DNA of 64,000 bases from Paenibacillus xylaniclasticus (GCF_004001065.1 NZ_BIML01000007.1:124001-188000), one strand, 5' to 3'; positions 9,247 to 18,678 are shown, numbered from the stretch's first letter. Notes: generated from the letters alone by a model not told the origin. Translations and numbers: made by a program.

Positions 9247-11469
9247 ATGGTAAAAAAGGTGAAGAAGCCTAAAACAAGTGGAAATAAGGGGCTGCAGCAA
9301 GAAACACAAGATACGCTGCAAACTGAACAGAAAACTTCGAAGTCGCTGAACAACAAATTCTCAATTCCTAGGGTGAAGCTCAATGGCAGCTGGAAGAATG
9401 TCAAATGGGTAAATCCACGGTACTCTGTTGGCGCGAAGTTATTCCTGATTATATTATCAAGCATTCTTGTATGTGTTCTAGTCGTTGGGTTACTTGCGTA
9501 TAACACGTCGAGGGGAATTATTCGCGATAACGCGATGGATTCTAGCTATCAAACGATTCAGCAGGCTGCAGGCAAGCTTAATTTGATGTTTAATAACTAC
9601 GTGACGCAAACCTTGCAAGTGATGGTAGATCCTGATATTCAAGAGCTGATAAGCGCTGTACGTGATGAGCAATATGAGAAACATGAAAAATTCCAAACTT
9701 TGACAAAAATTCAAACTGTATTGGATAAATATGCACTAAGCGACGATTCGATCGCCAAAGCCTACTTCTTCCCGATCGATGATCGAGAATTTGCTCTTGG
9801 CGCTTCGACAATTAATAAGGAAACACTTGAGTCATTCGATTGGTATAAGAATGCGCTTGCAGTGAATGGTCAAGCCGTATGGGTTCCAACGTCAGTTAGC
9901 GGGCCTACCGGAAAATCAAAAGAGTCGACGTTCGGGATTGCCCGAGTCTTGAAGAACAACACGACAACCGAGTCGATGTTCGTGCTCTTATTTGAAATTA
10001 AAGAGGATATTCTTGTGAATGCGGTTGGCGACATTTCGCTTGGTGATGGCAGCACAATAACAATTGTCGACGAGCAGAACCGTTATGTTATGTATCCGGG
10101 AGATTCGACGCATGAGAAGTTAGCTCAACCGAGTGACATTAATCTCCCTACTGAAGGCGACCAAGTGGAGGTGGGCTCGCTAGAGACTAAAGATGGATCA
10201 GGACACAACGTGCTTGCCGCATATTCGACACTTAATAGTGCGGGATGGAAGATAGTTGGCAAGGTACCGGTAGAGCAGCTAATTAAGGACGCTAAGCAAA
10301 TCTATGTACAGACGCTGATTGTAACGATTATCGCTGCATTGGTTGCAGTTGCAATCTCGTATGTGCTGATCCGTACGTTTGCACATCCTCTTGTGAAGCT
10401 TCGCAACTTAATGAACGAAGGGGAGCGCGGCAATCTGAGCGTTCGTCTCAAGCTGAATCGCAAGGATGAGATTGGCCAATTGACGGACAGCTTTAACCGG
10501 ATGATGGCGGAAATCACGTCGCTCGTTGAGCAGACGAATCTATCCGCTAATGATGTATTGGCAACGGCAAGCGAGTTGACGGAAGCTTCGCGCAAAACGG
10601 CAGTTTCTGCGAAAGAAATTGCAGTGGCGACAGAGGAGATTGCCGGCGGTGCTACTAGCCTTGCAACAGAAGCGGAACGCGGCAATGATTTGACAATGGA
10701 AATTAACGAGCAAATGAAATCGGTGCTGAGCTCGAATCGTTCGATGGAGCAGTCTGCTGCTGCAGTTGAGCAAGCGAGTGAGCAAGGCAGCAATTATATG
10801 AACGTACTTATCGAGAAGACTGGCGTTACGGAAGAGATGACGCGCAACATGGTCAGCAAGGTCGATAAACTGAAAGATTCGACTTCATCGATTCGTAAAA
10901 TTCTCGATGTGCTGAACAATCTGACGAAGCAAACGAATATTTTGTCCTTGAATGCAACGATTGAGGCAGCTCGGGCAGGCGCTGCAGGCAAAGGCTTCAT
11001 GGTTGTCGCGGACGAGATTCGTAAGCTGGCAGATCAATCTCGTCATTCTATCGATGTCGTCGGTCAAATTACAGAAACGATTCAGCGTGAGATTGATGAG
11101 ACGGTGGGTGTGTTAACGGAAGCTTATCCGATCTTCCAAGAACAGGTATCGTCGGTTAAAGAATCGAATCAAATCTTCTTGACCGTTCAAGGGCATATGA
11201 GCAGCTTTGCCGAAAGTCTGGCTTCGGTAACAGAAGCAATTGGCAAGCTGGATGGCTCGCAGGCGGTACTGACAGAAGCGATGAGCAGTGTAAGTGCAGT
11301 TGCTGAGCAATCCTCCGCTACTTCTCAAGAAGTTGCATCCTTGAGCAACGAGCAGCTGAGCATAAGCGAAGGACTTGTGAAGCTGTCGAGCAAGCTCGAA
11401 GAAGTATCGAACAAACTGCAGCAATCGCTGGCGCGCTTCACGACGACTGGCACAAGCGACAACAAATAA
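9247..11469 (+). CDS. Methyl-accepting chemotaxis protein (chemoreceptor)
   Basis: Transmembrane chemoreceptor of about 740 residues. It has an unusually long, basic cytoplasmic N-terminus of about 60 residues, a first membrane helix ([22 protein letters not shown]), an extracellular dCache-type ligand domain of about 270 residues, a second helix ([19 protein letters not shown]), a HAMP domain ([21 protein letters not shown]) and the signalling domain with its hairpin tip [20 protein letters not shown], then [14 protein letters not shown]. It would report to CheW/CheA at the cell pole; no che genes are in the window. ATG 9247 is chosen, with GTG 9238 as an alternative. The gene stands alone. 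The ligand is unknown. Confidence 0.92.
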   Translation: MVKKVKKPKTSGNKGLQQETQDTLQTEQKTSKSLNNKFSIPRVKLNGSWKNVKWVNPRYSVGAKLFLIILSSILVCVLVVGLLAYNTSRGIIRDNAMDSSYQTIQQAAGKLNLMFNNYVTQTLQVMVDPDIQELISAVRDEQYEKHEKFQTLTKIQTVLDKYALSDDSIAKAYFFPIDDREFALGASTINKETLESFDWYKNALAVNGQAVWVPTSVSGPTGKSKESTFGIARVLKNNTTTESMFVLLFEIKEDILVNAVGDISLGDGSTITIVDEQNRYVMYPGDSTHEKLAQPSDINLPTEGDQVEVGSLETKDGSGHNVLAAYSTLNSAGWKIVGKVPVEQLIKDAKQIYVQTLIVTIIAALVAVAISYVLIRTFAHPLVKLRNLMNEGERGNLSVRLKLNRKDEIGQLTDSFNRMMAEITSLVEQTNLSANDVLATASELTEASRKTAVSAKEIAVATEEIAGGATSLATEAERGNDLTMEINEQMKSVLSSNRSMEQSAAAVEQASEQGSNYMNVLIEKTGVTEEMTRNMVSKVDKLKDSTSSIRKILDVLNNLTKQTNILSLNATIEAARAGAAGKGFMVVADEIRKLADQSRHSIDVVGQITETIQREIDETVGVLTEAYPIFQEQVSSVKESNQIFLTVQGHMSSFAESLASVTEAIGKLDGSQAVLTEAMSSVSAVAEQSSATSQEVASLSNEQLSISEGLVKLSSKLEEVSNKLQQSLARFTTTGTSDNK

Positions 11470-11485
11470 TATTGAAGAGCCGACC

Positions 11486-11563
11486 CAGTGTGATATGCTC
11501 CCCTTAAGATAAACAGATGAAATAAGAAAATCTGTTTATCAAGGGGGAGTTTTTCATTTCCAG
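11486..11563 (+). repeat. IS-end-like hairpin repeat, copy 1
   Basis: Starts TGATATGCTCCCCTTAAG and contains a large imperfect inverted repeat: CTCCCCTTAAGATAAACAG pairs with CTGTTTATCAAGGGGGAG, followed by TTTTTCAT. A second copy, about 85-90% alike, is at 18303-18375. The form (TG start, hairpin, T run, then CAT/ATG) resembles the left end of an IS3-type element, but no transposase follows. Lying 17 bases after the chemoreceptor stop, it probably also acts as its terminator. Confidence 0.6.
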
Positions 11564-11618
11564 AAAATGAGTACTTCGTGGAGGTTACAGCGAAGATAGA
11601 AATGAGGAGGCCATATTA

Positions 11619-11657
11619 TTGGGGGTAACCACCTATACTCTCAGGTACTATGAATAA
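11619..11657 (+). pseudogene. N-terminal stub of a MerR-type regulator
   Basis: A TTG at 11619 with GAGGAGG at 11604-11610 opens a 12-codon frame reading LGVTTYTLRYYE before a TAA. VTxxTLRYYE is the highly conserved helix-turn-helix segment of MerR regulators, which normally continues for over 100 residues. The rest of the gene is not found downstream, so this is read as a remnant. It is short, so the call rests on one motif only. Confidence 0.5.
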
Positions 11658-11687
11658 GAAGCCATTAGGGAGTTTCTCTCCTCGACT

Positions 11688-11729
11688 CATCATCAAAAAC
11701 CCGACCGCATTGGGTCGGATTTTGATGAC
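11688..11729. terminator. Long perfect hairpin, possible bidirectional terminator
   Basis: TCATCAAAAACCCGACC pairs with GGTCGGATTTTGATGA around a short loop. The A-run and T-run flank the GC core on both sides. It lies between the MerR stub and the DUF4177 gene, which points toward it. The rest of 11730-11877 shows no gene. Confidence 0.45.
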
Positions 11730-11877
11730 GTGAGTTCCGCCGATAAGTATTACCCGAAGGTTAGTGGGTCCAGTGCGGCTTTAGCAGTTTGAATCTTCAT
11801 GCCTCTACTTCCCACTATATCTGGCCGGTTGACCCCAAAAACATACTGCTGTCTAACAGCAATTCCTATTCGATAAC

Positions 11878-12054
11878 TCATTCGAATATAAGCTCTAAGG
11901 CAGACATCTGCCCCCCTGCCAAAGAAGGCATCGGTACAATACTGTGCAGCTTCCAGTCGGCAGCTGCATAACGGTCGATTACCTTGCGGTAGTCTTCCTT
12001 AGGTGTACCTTTTAGAGGTGACATAGGAATGGTGACAATGTCGTATTTATACAT
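11878..12054 (-). CDS. Small DUF4177-like protein
   Basis: A 58-residue protein read on the minus strand, beginning MYKYDIVTIPMSPLKG, with a middle EDYRKVIDRYAAADWKLHSI and ending SALELIFE. DUF4177 proteins have exactly this layout: a short beta start (MYEYKV-like), a helix with a conserved AxxGW-like stretch, and a final beta strand ending LIFER. The ribosome binding site GGGAGGT lies 8 bases before the ATG. Function of the family is unknown. It is surrounded by broken genes but appears intact itself. Confidence 0.65.
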   Translation of the reverse strand: MYKYDIVTIPMSPLKGTPKEDYRKVIDRYAAADWKLHSIVPMPSLAGGQMSALELIFE

Positions 12055-12151
12055 ATTCAGTTACCTCCCACTATAATTTAATGTTTTCGTACTATTAGTC
12101 ATGCGTTCTTAGATTATCAATTTCCAACCACTGGTGCTTTTTTCATGGCTC

Positions 12152-12745
12152 CTAATATATTTTCGATAAAGCACGGGCAAGATTAATTTCCCCGTAGCCG
12201 AATTGATCATCTCTGCCGGGAGCCCCCAAATCGTTGGCGCTGTTCCGAAGTATTCGCATGACGTCGTCGGTTCTTGGATATCGATGATGCCTATCGTAAT
12301 ATTCAGACAGTAAGATTGCAATGGTTGCGGATACCTGAGGTACTGCTAAACTCGTCCCATAAGAAAGCGAATAACCTTGAGGAATGTTGAGTATCATATC
12401 CAGCGGACTGTTGGGCATTGATCTTGGAAATGCAGTCAGCATCAGGTCTGTTACATTGAAGTTCCCTGTGGTATCGAACTCATCGCCGAAATATCCTCCA
12501 GAGGCGACAAAATCAAGATGGGCCCCATAGTTCGAATAAGGTGACAGCCGATTGCTTTTCGTTACCGCTCCGACACTAATTACATTCTCCAGCATGCTGG
12601 GGACATGAATTTCTCCTGTGATCGATGCCAGTCCCGTAATGGACGCCGCGGTAGGAACCGACAAACTAATATTTTTAACGATGTCCTTTCCGTTGATTCT
12701 CTTGGTAACTTGGTTTACAGAATTCCAATAGTACTCCTCCTCCTC
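12152..12745 (-). pseudogene. 5'-truncated subtilisin-like (S8) serine protease
   Basis: Only the C-terminal half of a subtilase is present. Visible are the conserved MLENVISVGAVT, the SNYGAHLDFVASGG stretch and the nucleophile region LSYGTSLAVPQVSATIAILL (family form GTSxAxPxVxG), ending with GYGEINLARALS. The catalytic Asp and His regions are absent. The frame is open back to a TAG at 12746-12748 and contains no good start; a TTG at 12664 begins at SVPTAAS in mid-domain. A purine-rich GGA run precedes it on this strand. It is therefore taken as a remnant, though a short expressed product cannot be excluded. Confidence 0.7.
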
Positions 12746-12777
12746 CTAGAAGAACGGATTGGCGACCGTGCGATTTA

Positions 12778-13074
12778 TTAGTTACGTCTTCGCAATGTGA
12801 TTAATATGAATGACCCTAAGACAAAAGCTGAGGAATAAGATAGTGTCACTATGTTCCGGTATATATCGTATGAAAGGTCGATCCATGCACTTATCAGGAT
12901 GAGGAAAGAAATACTTCCGGTTAATACAAAAAACATGGATTTAAAAAATTTATTCAGAATATAAACGCCACGCTCATCTCTCATTTCCATCGCGCTCAAG
13001 ATCATAATACTTATGAAGGCTAAAAAGCCTAATACGGCAAAGAACGAATTCACGTGCCCAAGAGTTATCATCAT
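12778..13074 (-). CDS. Small membrane protein paired with an Xre regulator
   Basis: A 98-residue protein with three likely membrane helices (VNSFFAVLGFLAFISIMILS, MFFVLTGSISFLILISAWI and SSAFVLGSFILITL) and a basic end. It overlaps the preceding regulator gene by four bases (ATGA), so the two are translationally coupled. Small Xre-regulator plus membrane-protein pairs of this kind are common in Bacillales (DUF2178-like and related families); the function of the membrane partner is not established. I do not recognise the exact family. Confidence 0.65.
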   Translation of the reverse strand: MMITLGHVNSFFAVLGFLAFISIMILSAMEMRDERGVYILNKFFKSMFFVLTGSISFLILISAWIDLSYDIYRNIVTLSYSSAFVLGSFILITLRRRN

Positions 13075-13295
13075 TTTCCCTGCCTTTCATATTCGAAAAC
13101 TTCATATATGCTCTTGTCAAAAACCTCTGCGATTCGAAAGCCAAGCTTTAAGGAGGGCATATACTTATTTTTTTCAATTGATATGATCGTTTGTCGACTA
13201 ACTTTCAATTCGTCCGCTAATTGCTGCTGTGTCCATCCCTTCTCTATACGTAGAGCTTGAATATTGCTTCGTAAGAATAGGTCTTCACCTCCCAT
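13071..13295 (-). CDS. Small Xre-family helix-turn-helix regulator
   Basis: A 74-residue DNA-binding protein consisting almost only of an HTH_3 domain: LRIEKGWTQQQLADELKVSR is helices 1-2, followed by QTIISIEKNKYMPSLKLGFR with the recognition helix, and YEVFEYE at the end. Such proteins usually repress their own operon. The start at 13295 has an AAAGGAG site on the minus strand. A palindrome lies 60 bases upstream and overlaps a likely -35 box, which supports autoregulation. It forms an operon with the membrane protein gene that follows. Confidence 0.85.
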   Translation of the reverse strand: MGGEDLFLRSNIQALRIEKGWTQQQLADELKVSRQTIISIEKNKYMPSLKLGFRIAEVFDKSIYEVFEYERQGK

Positions 13296-13354
13296 TCTAT
13301 CCTCTCCTTTCCATAAATAGCTGGTAATTAATAAACTATCATGATTTGGTTTTT

Positions 13355-13374
13355 ATGTAAAGGGTCCTTTACAT
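13355..13374. promoter_or_regulatory. Palindromic operator upstream of the Xre/membrane-protein pair
   Basis: ATGTAAAGGGTCCTTTACAT: two 9-base arms in exact inverted repeat around a 2-base centre. On the minus strand its TTTACA can act as -35 with TAGTTT 17 bases further, facing the regulator gene. The rest of 13296-13637 shows no gene. Confidence 0.6.
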
Positions 13375-13637
13375 CGCGATTGCATAAATCCGTATGGACC
13401 CATCCTTACAGGACGTGTGGAACAAGTGACTGGAGGGCACGGGTAGAAAAGATTTCTTCTCAAACGTAGAAAGCTGCCGATAGATCGCGTCTGATATTTA
13501 TGGCGAGCCGTACACAGCTAGAAGCATTCGATGACTCCGTGAAGCAGGCTTGTGCTAATTCCTGCAACGTTTACCTTCATTTCAGAAGGTAATACTAGCG
13601 AACAGAGTATGCCGAGTGCGGAAAGGATGCAGGAGAG

Positions 13638-15422
13638 TTGCGAAGAAGATTGCTGCAGCTGGGCATGATGATGACGGTGCTGTTCGGTATTTACATATGG
13701 CGGCTGGGCATGCTGGAGCTGTGGCCTGCAGCCAATCGGAGCACGGCGGGGAATGTGGTGAAGCAATCGGTTGCACAGCGCGACGAAGAGCTGATCCTAG
13801 ATACAGGGAGAGGCGATTTTGTGGACCGTTATGGGGAGAGATTGACAGGGGAAACCATTCAAGCATTAGCAGTATTTCCATTAGCTTCGCATGCCCGCGG
13901 GGATAGGTCACAATTAGAGCGCATGGCGGATATTCTCGGTGTAACGTACGAACAGCTGCAGTCGTACCTCGTCGAAGTGAAGCAGCCGGGTTATTGGAAG
14001 GTTGCAGGAGTAAGCCATCCAGCAGCGCTGTCTGATGAGCAGGTTAAACAATTTACTTCCATTCGAGTGAATGGAGTACGGGTTGTGCCTTATCGGCTTC
14101 GATACATTGAGCCATACTTGGCTGCGCATACGCTCGGATTCATCAGTCAGCACCCGGAGCGGGTGAAGACAGTATACGGACATGAGTATGCTTCGGGAAA
14201 AATAAAGCTGAATGCCGTAGTAGGCAGTGCCGGGCTTGAGCTGTCGTTGGACCGGCTGCTCCGCGGGGGGAAGGAGACGAGAATATCGTATTATACCGAT
14301 GCCGCTGGACAGCCGCTTCACGGCCTCGGTCTGCGGGTTACGGGTCCACATAATCCGATGTATCCGCTTACGGTTGTGACGACATTGGATGCGAAGCTGC
14401 AATCGTCAATTGAAGCTTATGTCGACCGGCAAGAGCTTACGAAAGGAGCTGTCGTCGTACTGGATGCAGGGAATGCAGACATTGTAGCTATTGTGTCCCG
14501 GCCGAAGCTGAATCCAGAGCAGATTGGCCTTCCTGGAACTGATACGGTGAACCGGGCGCTGCGGGCGGTCGAGCCGGGATCGATCTTCAAGCTGGTTACG
14601 GAAGCAGCAGCGCTGGAAGCAGGGGTGTCGAAGCCGAATGAAGCTTTTCATTGCACAGGGGAGTATGGCCGATATGGATTAACAGACTGGAAACAAGGCG
14701 GTCATGGTCACTTGACGCTGCGCGAAGGACTAGCGTACTCGTGCAATATCGTGTTTGCGACGATTGCGGAACGTTTATCGCCGCAGCAGTTGCTGGATAC
14801 AGCAGATCGGCTCGGCTTAGGCCAACAGATTGGCTGGAGCAGTAAGGGAGCCGTCGGACCGTTGGCTGGGCCGCTTCGGCTGTTGCCGGAGGAGGAAGCG
14901 GGCGTTATTGTGAAGACAATGCCTGTATCATTTGACGGCGGTTTAATGGCGCAGACCGGAATCGGTCAGCGTGATGTGCGGGTTTCGCCGCTTCAGGCAG
15001 CGAATATGATCGTGTCGATCTTGAATCAAGGACGTGTGCTGGAACCGAGAATTGTAAGTGAGTTGAAGTACGCGAACGGTCAGAGGCTTGCGAAGCTGCC
15101 CGTGCAAGCGGCAACGGCGCCGAACGGGCGCGTGTCACCGGCTACTGCCAGAGAGCTTATGAACGGCATGGAGCTCGTCGTAAAATCGGGTACAGGACAA
15201 TCAATCCAAGATGGAATTTGGGAGGCTGCAGGAAAATCGGGTACGGCAGAGGTCATTCGAGATGGGGAATATCGTGTGAACCAATGGTTTATTGGTTATG
15301 GACCGATCCGTAAACCACGCTATGCTATTGCTGTCTTAGTAGAGGATCGTCCGCCGGACAGTGTAAGTGAAGCAAGGCGGCTGTTCCGAGGCGTGTTGGA
15401 TATTGCCGCGCAGCAGCAATAA
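13638..15422 (+). CDS. Class B penicillin-binding protein (transpeptidase)
   Basis: Membrane-anchored D,D-transpeptidase of about 594 residues that cross-links peptidoglycan. A signal-anchor helix (LGMMMTVLFGIYIWRLGMLEL) is followed by a PBP dimerisation domain (DFVDRYGERLTGE at its start) and the transpeptidase domain: SxxK as EPGSIFKLVTEA, SxN as LAYSCNIVFA, and KSGT as AAGKSGTAEV (the usual KTG is KSG, which is common). No PASTA domains, so it is PBP2/PbpA-like and not SpoVD-like. The start is not certain; TTG 13638 is used, with purine-rich sequence just upstream and later in-frame starts possible. It is not in a mur cluster and ends at a terminator shared with the opposing gene. Confidence 0.87.
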   Translation: MRRRLLQLGMMMTVLFGIYIWRLGMLELWPAANRSTAGNVVKQSVAQRDEELILDTGRGDFVDRYGERLTGETIQALAVFPLASHARGDRSQLERMADILGVTYEQLQSYLVEVKQPGYWKVAGVSHPAALSDEQVKQFTSIRVNGVRVVPYRLRYIEPYLAAHTLGFISQHPERVKTVYGHEYASGKIKLNAVVGSAGLELSLDRLLRGGKETRISYYTDAAGQPLHGLGLRVTGPHNPMYPLTVVTTLDAKLQSSIEAYVDRQELTKGAVVVLDAGNADIVAIVSRPKLNPEQIGLPGTDTVNRALRAVEPGSIFKLVTEAAALEAGVSKPNEAFHCTGEYGRYGLTDWKQGGHGHLTLREGLAYSCNIVFATIAERLSPQQLLDTADRLGLGQQIGWSSKGAVGPLAGPLRLLPEEEAGVIVKTMPVSFDGGLMAQTGIGQRDVRVSPLQAANMIVSILNQGRVLEPRIVSELKYANGQRLAKLPVQAATAPNGRVSPATARELMNGMELVVKSGTGQSIQDGIWEAAGKSGTAEVIRDGEYRVNQWFIGYGPIRKPRYAIAVLVEDRPPDSVSEARRLFRGVLDIAAQQQ

Positions 15423-15423
15423 T

Positions 15424-15476
15424 AAAAGGTTGGGTGTATGAGGAATGTGTGTCCTCATTATTGCCCAACCTTTCTT
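15424..15476. terminator. Bidirectional terminator between convergent genes
   Basis: AAAGGTTGGG (15425-15434) pairs with CCCAACCTTT (15464-15473), with a second inner stem ATGAGGA/TCCTCAT. Confidence 0.8.
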
Positions 15477-15490
15477 CATGCGGTTAAACG

Positions 15491-16615
15491 TTATTCCGTT
15501 TCTTGCTTGACTACCGTTTCCTGTTCAGAAGAATTAAACTCCCCTTGCGGCATTCGTATCCATCGGCTCAAATATCCTTGATCGTACAGCGCTTTAATAA
15601 GAATGATGAGAATTGGGGATAAAATAACACCGGCAACGCCGAACAGCGATAGTGAGATAATCATGAAGGTTAGCATCGTAAATGCCGATACGCCTAATGT
15701 ATTCCCTGTAATCTTGGGCTCCAGAATTTGCCGGGTAATGACCACCACGAGAAATAACGCCGTTACCCATAGCGCAAGCGCCGTGTTACCTACGATAAAC
15801 AAATAAATAATCCAAGGGATAAATACCGTAGCGACGCCAAGCAGAGGCAGAATATCAAAGATGGCGGAGACGAACGAAATCATAAACGCATTCTTAACGC
15901 CAAGCGCGAGAAGACTGACTAAGATGACGATGAAGGTGATCGAAACGAGCTTCAGTTGTGATTTCAAATATCCGCTAATGCCTTTAAATACGTTATCACG
16001 TAAGAAGTAGAACGCGACCTTGAACGTATTCGGCGTTTTCTCTTCCGCGATTTTCTTCCAGTCCTTAATCTCGACGCTGAGGAAATAAGCTAAGATAATG
16101 CCAATCGAGAAGTTAAAGACGAAAGTCGAGAAGTTCGTTAAATAACGGGAAATGAGCATGAGAAAATCGGTTGCGATCGTCCGCCCTTTCTCGGTTACGT
16201 AATCGACGACTTGATCGAATTGAGCGAGCATCTCCGGAGACAGCGAGTCGACCTTAGACGAAAGCCAATCGGATTGAGATGATACTTCGCTCTTCATTAT
16301 CTTCTGATACTCGGGTAGATTGTTAATGAGATTCATCGCTTGGTCGGCAATAATATATCCACAGCCTAAGAACAAGCTTAGAATGATAAGAGTGAACAAC
16401 AGGACGCTGATGGCTGATGCGATCGATTTCTTCAAGCCCAGCTTGTTAAGCCAGCGCGCGGGCGGTTCGATGAACAAGTACACGACGAACGATAAGAAAA
16501 CAGGCGTAGCTAGCTTATACATAAAGCTGAACGCAAACATAATTAAGTAAACCGTAAGAGCGATCAACGCTAAGTCGAAGGCAGTACGCCAATATTTCTT
16601 ATAAAATACGATCAT
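15491..16615 (-). CDS. AI-2E family membrane permease (YtvI/YdbI-like)
   Basis: A polytopic membrane protein of 374 residues of the AI-2E transporter superfamily. About eight helices are visible in the usual pattern: paired N-terminal helices, a soluble segment (SEVSSQSDWLSSKVDSLSPE), then a hydrophobic C-terminal half with the family motif FDILPLLGVATVFIPW and QILEPKITGNTLGVS. Members export autoinducer or ions (Na+/H+), or act in sporulation (YtvI); the substrate cannot be told here. ATG 16615 is preferred over 16642, since AAGGAGTG lies between them and is well spaced for the shorter form. Confidence 0.83.
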   Translation of the reverse strand: MIVFYKKYWRTAFDLALIALTVYLIMFAFSFMYKLATPVFLSFVVYLFIEPPARWLNKLGLKKSIASAISVLLFTLIILSLFLGCGYIIADQAMNLINNLPEYQKIMKSEVSSQSDWLSSKVDSLSPEMLAQFDQVVDYVTEKGRTIATDFLMLISRYLTNFSTFVFNFSIGIILAYFLSVEIKDWKKIAEEKTPNTFKVAFYFLRDNVFKGISGYLKSQLKLVSITFIVILVSLLALGVKNAFMISFVSAIFDILPLLGVATVFIPWIIYLFIVGNTALALWVTALFLVVVITRQILEPKITGNTLGVSAFTMLTFMIISLSLFGVAGVILSPILIILIKALYDQGYLSRWIRMPQGEFNSSEQETVVKQETE

Positions 16616-16802
16616 GGTAGGACACTCCTTACCGTAGTGCATATTAATAACACACGATTCTATTGTACTACAGTTTGCATTTAAGTGCCTATTTTTTGTT
16701 GTTGTGTGTTACAATTAGAGTTAGTCTTCATGGAGTGATTGGATTTCGCAAGCAGGGTATTGAAACAATAATAATCAATAATCGATCTGGTGGGACTAAT
16801 TG

Positions 16803-18227
16803 ATGCAATATCTTATTATTCTACTTCTTTATGGATTAACTTTCTATGCCTTCTTACCTGGGCTTATTAGCCGGTTGTTCGGATTTCGTGCATTCAAGCG
16901 GGGAAAGGCGAAGCGTGAAATTGCGTTGACGTTCGATGACGGCCCAGATCCGCGTTATACGCCGCAGCTGTTAGATATGCTGCGCCAATATGGAGCGAAG
17001 GCATCTTTCTTTGTGGTAGGCGCGCATGCGGAGAAGCATCCGGAGCTGCTGAAGCGGATGCAGGATGAAGGACATGTAATTGGCATTCATAATTACGAGC
17101 ATAAGACGAACTGGCTAATGCGGCCGAAGACGGTCAAACGGCAAATTGAGCGAACCAACGACGTAATTATGGAAGCGATTGGCCAGCGCGCCGTCTATTA
17201 CCGTCCGCCGTGGGGAATCGTTAACCTGTTCGATTATTCCTTGCGTAATATGCAAATTATTCTGTGGTCCTCTTTGTTCGGGGATTGGCGATATAAGGTT
17301 GGCGCAAGACGCTTGGAAGAGCGAATGATGAAGAAGCTTCGGGCGGGGGAAGTTATGCTCCTCCATGATTGCGGCATGACGCCGGGAGCCGATGAGAACG
17401 CTCCGGCCAATATGCTGGAAGCGCTGGACAACGTATTGCGTGAAGGCGTTCGACAAGGCTTTCGTTTTGTCGCTATTGATGAGATGATCGAATTGACTGA
17501 GAAGGCAAAGTCGCTTGTACCGAAGCGTTCCAAACGAATGATGATTGGACTTTGGCTAACGTGGGAGAAGCTGTTCCATTGGTTGTTCCGTACGAAGCCG
17601 ATCGGTTCTCCTGACCCTTCATTTCATTACCGGGTGATAAAATATGATGGTCGTACGCTGCCGCTCTCGGATGGACGGGAGCTTGCAAGCGGCGATATGA
17701 TCGTCGAGATGCACTTCGACAACCGGTTGCTGTTAGAGCTGGCACATAAGTCTTCTTCGCCTGTAGCGACGGCTATTCGTCTAGTGCGAGAGATGGAGAA
17801 GCGGCTTCCGATCATGGCGACGACGATTGCCTCCGATGCTGCGGCCCGTCAAGCTAAGGCTGTATATGGGGTTACGATGATTCACCGTGGAGCTGACCGT
17901 CTTGGCTTTAAAGTATATCCGCTGCCAGAAGGGTTGTTCGCCAAGCTGTCAAAGCTGTACTTGCACATTCTAATGCGTGTTCTCACTCCTCCATCCAAGC
18001 CGGGTAAGAAGAGCGAACGGCATGCTGTTGAGATGGTACCGCATATTCTGTTATTCGATATGTTAGATATGTTGAATTTGGCTGCAGCAGCAAGCGAGGA
18101 AGACTTCGCGCTCAAGCATGCGTCGGAAACGCACAAATCGACTGAACAAGCGGTTCAGAAGTTACGGGATCGGATGGAGCATGAGGATGAAGTTGAAGCT
18201 GCTGCTGTCGGCAAGTCTGGCGTATAG
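16803..18227 (+). CDS. NodB-type polysaccharide deacetylase with C-terminal extension
   Basis: A 474-residue protein with an N-terminal membrane helix (YLIILLLYGLTFYAFLPGLI), a complete NodB deacetylase domain and a C-terminal domain of about 230 residues. The NodB motifs are all present: ALTFDDGPDP (catalytic and metal Asp), IHNYEHKT (metal His pair), YYRPPWG, and MLLHDCG with the catalytic His. The domain probably removes acetyl groups from a cell-wall glycan on the outer face. The C-terminal part (from about LTWEKLFHWLFR) resembles YkoP-type accessory domains, but I hold that only tentatively. ATG 16803 is used; the TTG at 16800 is adjacent. A terminator follows. Confidence 0.85.
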   Translation: MQYLIILLLYGLTFYAFLPGLISRLFGFRAFKRGKAKREIALTFDDGPDPRYTPQLLDMLRQYGAKASFFVVGAHAEKHPELLKRMQDEGHVIGIHNYEHKTNWLMRPKTVKRQIERTNDVIMEAIGQRAVYYRPPWGIVNLFDYSLRNMQIILWSSLFGDWRYKVGARRLEERMMKKLRAGEVMLLHDCGMTPGADENAPANMLEALDNVLREGVRQGFRFVAIDEMIELTEKAKSLVPKRSKRMMIGLWLTWEKLFHWLFRTKPIGSPDPSFHYRVIKYDGRTLPLSDGRELASGDMIVEMHFDNRLLLELAHKSSSPVATAIRLVREMEKRLPIMATTIASDAAARQAKAVYGVTMIHRGADRLGFKVYPLPEGLFAKLSKLYLHILMRVLTPPSKPGKKSERHAVEMVPHILLFDMLDMLNLAAAASEEDFALKHASETHKSTEQAVQKLRDRMEHEDEVEAAAVGKSGV

Positions 18228-18243
18228 TCGTATGAGTAACCAA

Positions 18244-18280
18244 AGGTCGTTATCTCTAGTATAGAGATAGCGGCTTTTTC
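18244..18280 (+). terminator. Rho-independent terminator after the deacetylase gene
   Basis: AGGTCGTTATCTCT pairs with AGAGATAGCGGCTT (G-U pairs included), followed by TTTTTC. Confidence 0.8.
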
Positions 18281-18302
18281 GTATTATCAGGTCAGCCAGA
18301 AT

Positions 18303-18375
18303 TTTGATATGCTCCCCTTTAGGTAGACACGTGAAATAATAAAACCTGTTTATCAAGGGGAGTTTTTTCATGGCC
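18303..18375 (+). repeat. IS-end-like hairpin repeat, copy 2
   Basis: Second copy of the element at 11486-11563: it starts TTGATATGCTCCCCTTTAGG, contains CTGTTTATCAAGGGGAG as the right arm of the hairpin and ends TTTTTTCATGG. Differences from copy 1 are scattered single bases, so the copies are related but not identical. No transposase follows; the ATG opens only eight codons. Confidence 0.6.
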
Positions 18376-18614
18376 GGTTTAAGGCAGATTTAGAGGAGAA
18401 GTTGGCGCAATATTTTGCTGAATCGAAGTGAATACAAAATCTATAAGAGGTTAGGATATCGGATGAGGACTCAGACGATCATATTCAAAATGATCGCGAA
18501 CTATACCGAGATTCAATCGCGTTATTGGATATGGTCTTTTATTAACTCGGTCGGTTGTGATCGGGTACGCTGGGTACAGCTGGATTCGTCCTATATTGGT
18601 TCTTCAAGCACGCT
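18376..18614 (+). other. Degenerate coding-like stretch behind the repeat
   Basis: One frame reads as plausible protein broken by two stops: EVRISDEDSDDHIQNDRELY with a following helix-like part, then GTLGTAGFVLYWFFKHAKNA. It has no clear start and I do not recognise it. It may be what is left of a gene behind the IS-like end, or chance. Confidence 0.25.
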
Positions 18615-18665
18615 AAAAACGCTCACCGGATGGCGCCAGATGAGCCAACTCCGATGAGCGTTTCT
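18612..18665 (-). terminator. Terminator of ilvD (minus strand)
   Basis: AAACGCTCACCGG (18617-18629) pairs with CCGATGAGCGTTT (18651-18663), with one G-U pair; on the minus strand it ends in TTTTT. Confidence 0.85.
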
Positions 18666-18678
18666 AGTTAGGGGCAGA

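Noticed and set aside
12730-12748. GGA-type trinucleotide run, as possible repeat array or CRISPR
   Set aside because: Only a short purine run on the minus strand; no spacers or regular repeats. No CRISPR array was seen anywhere in the window.
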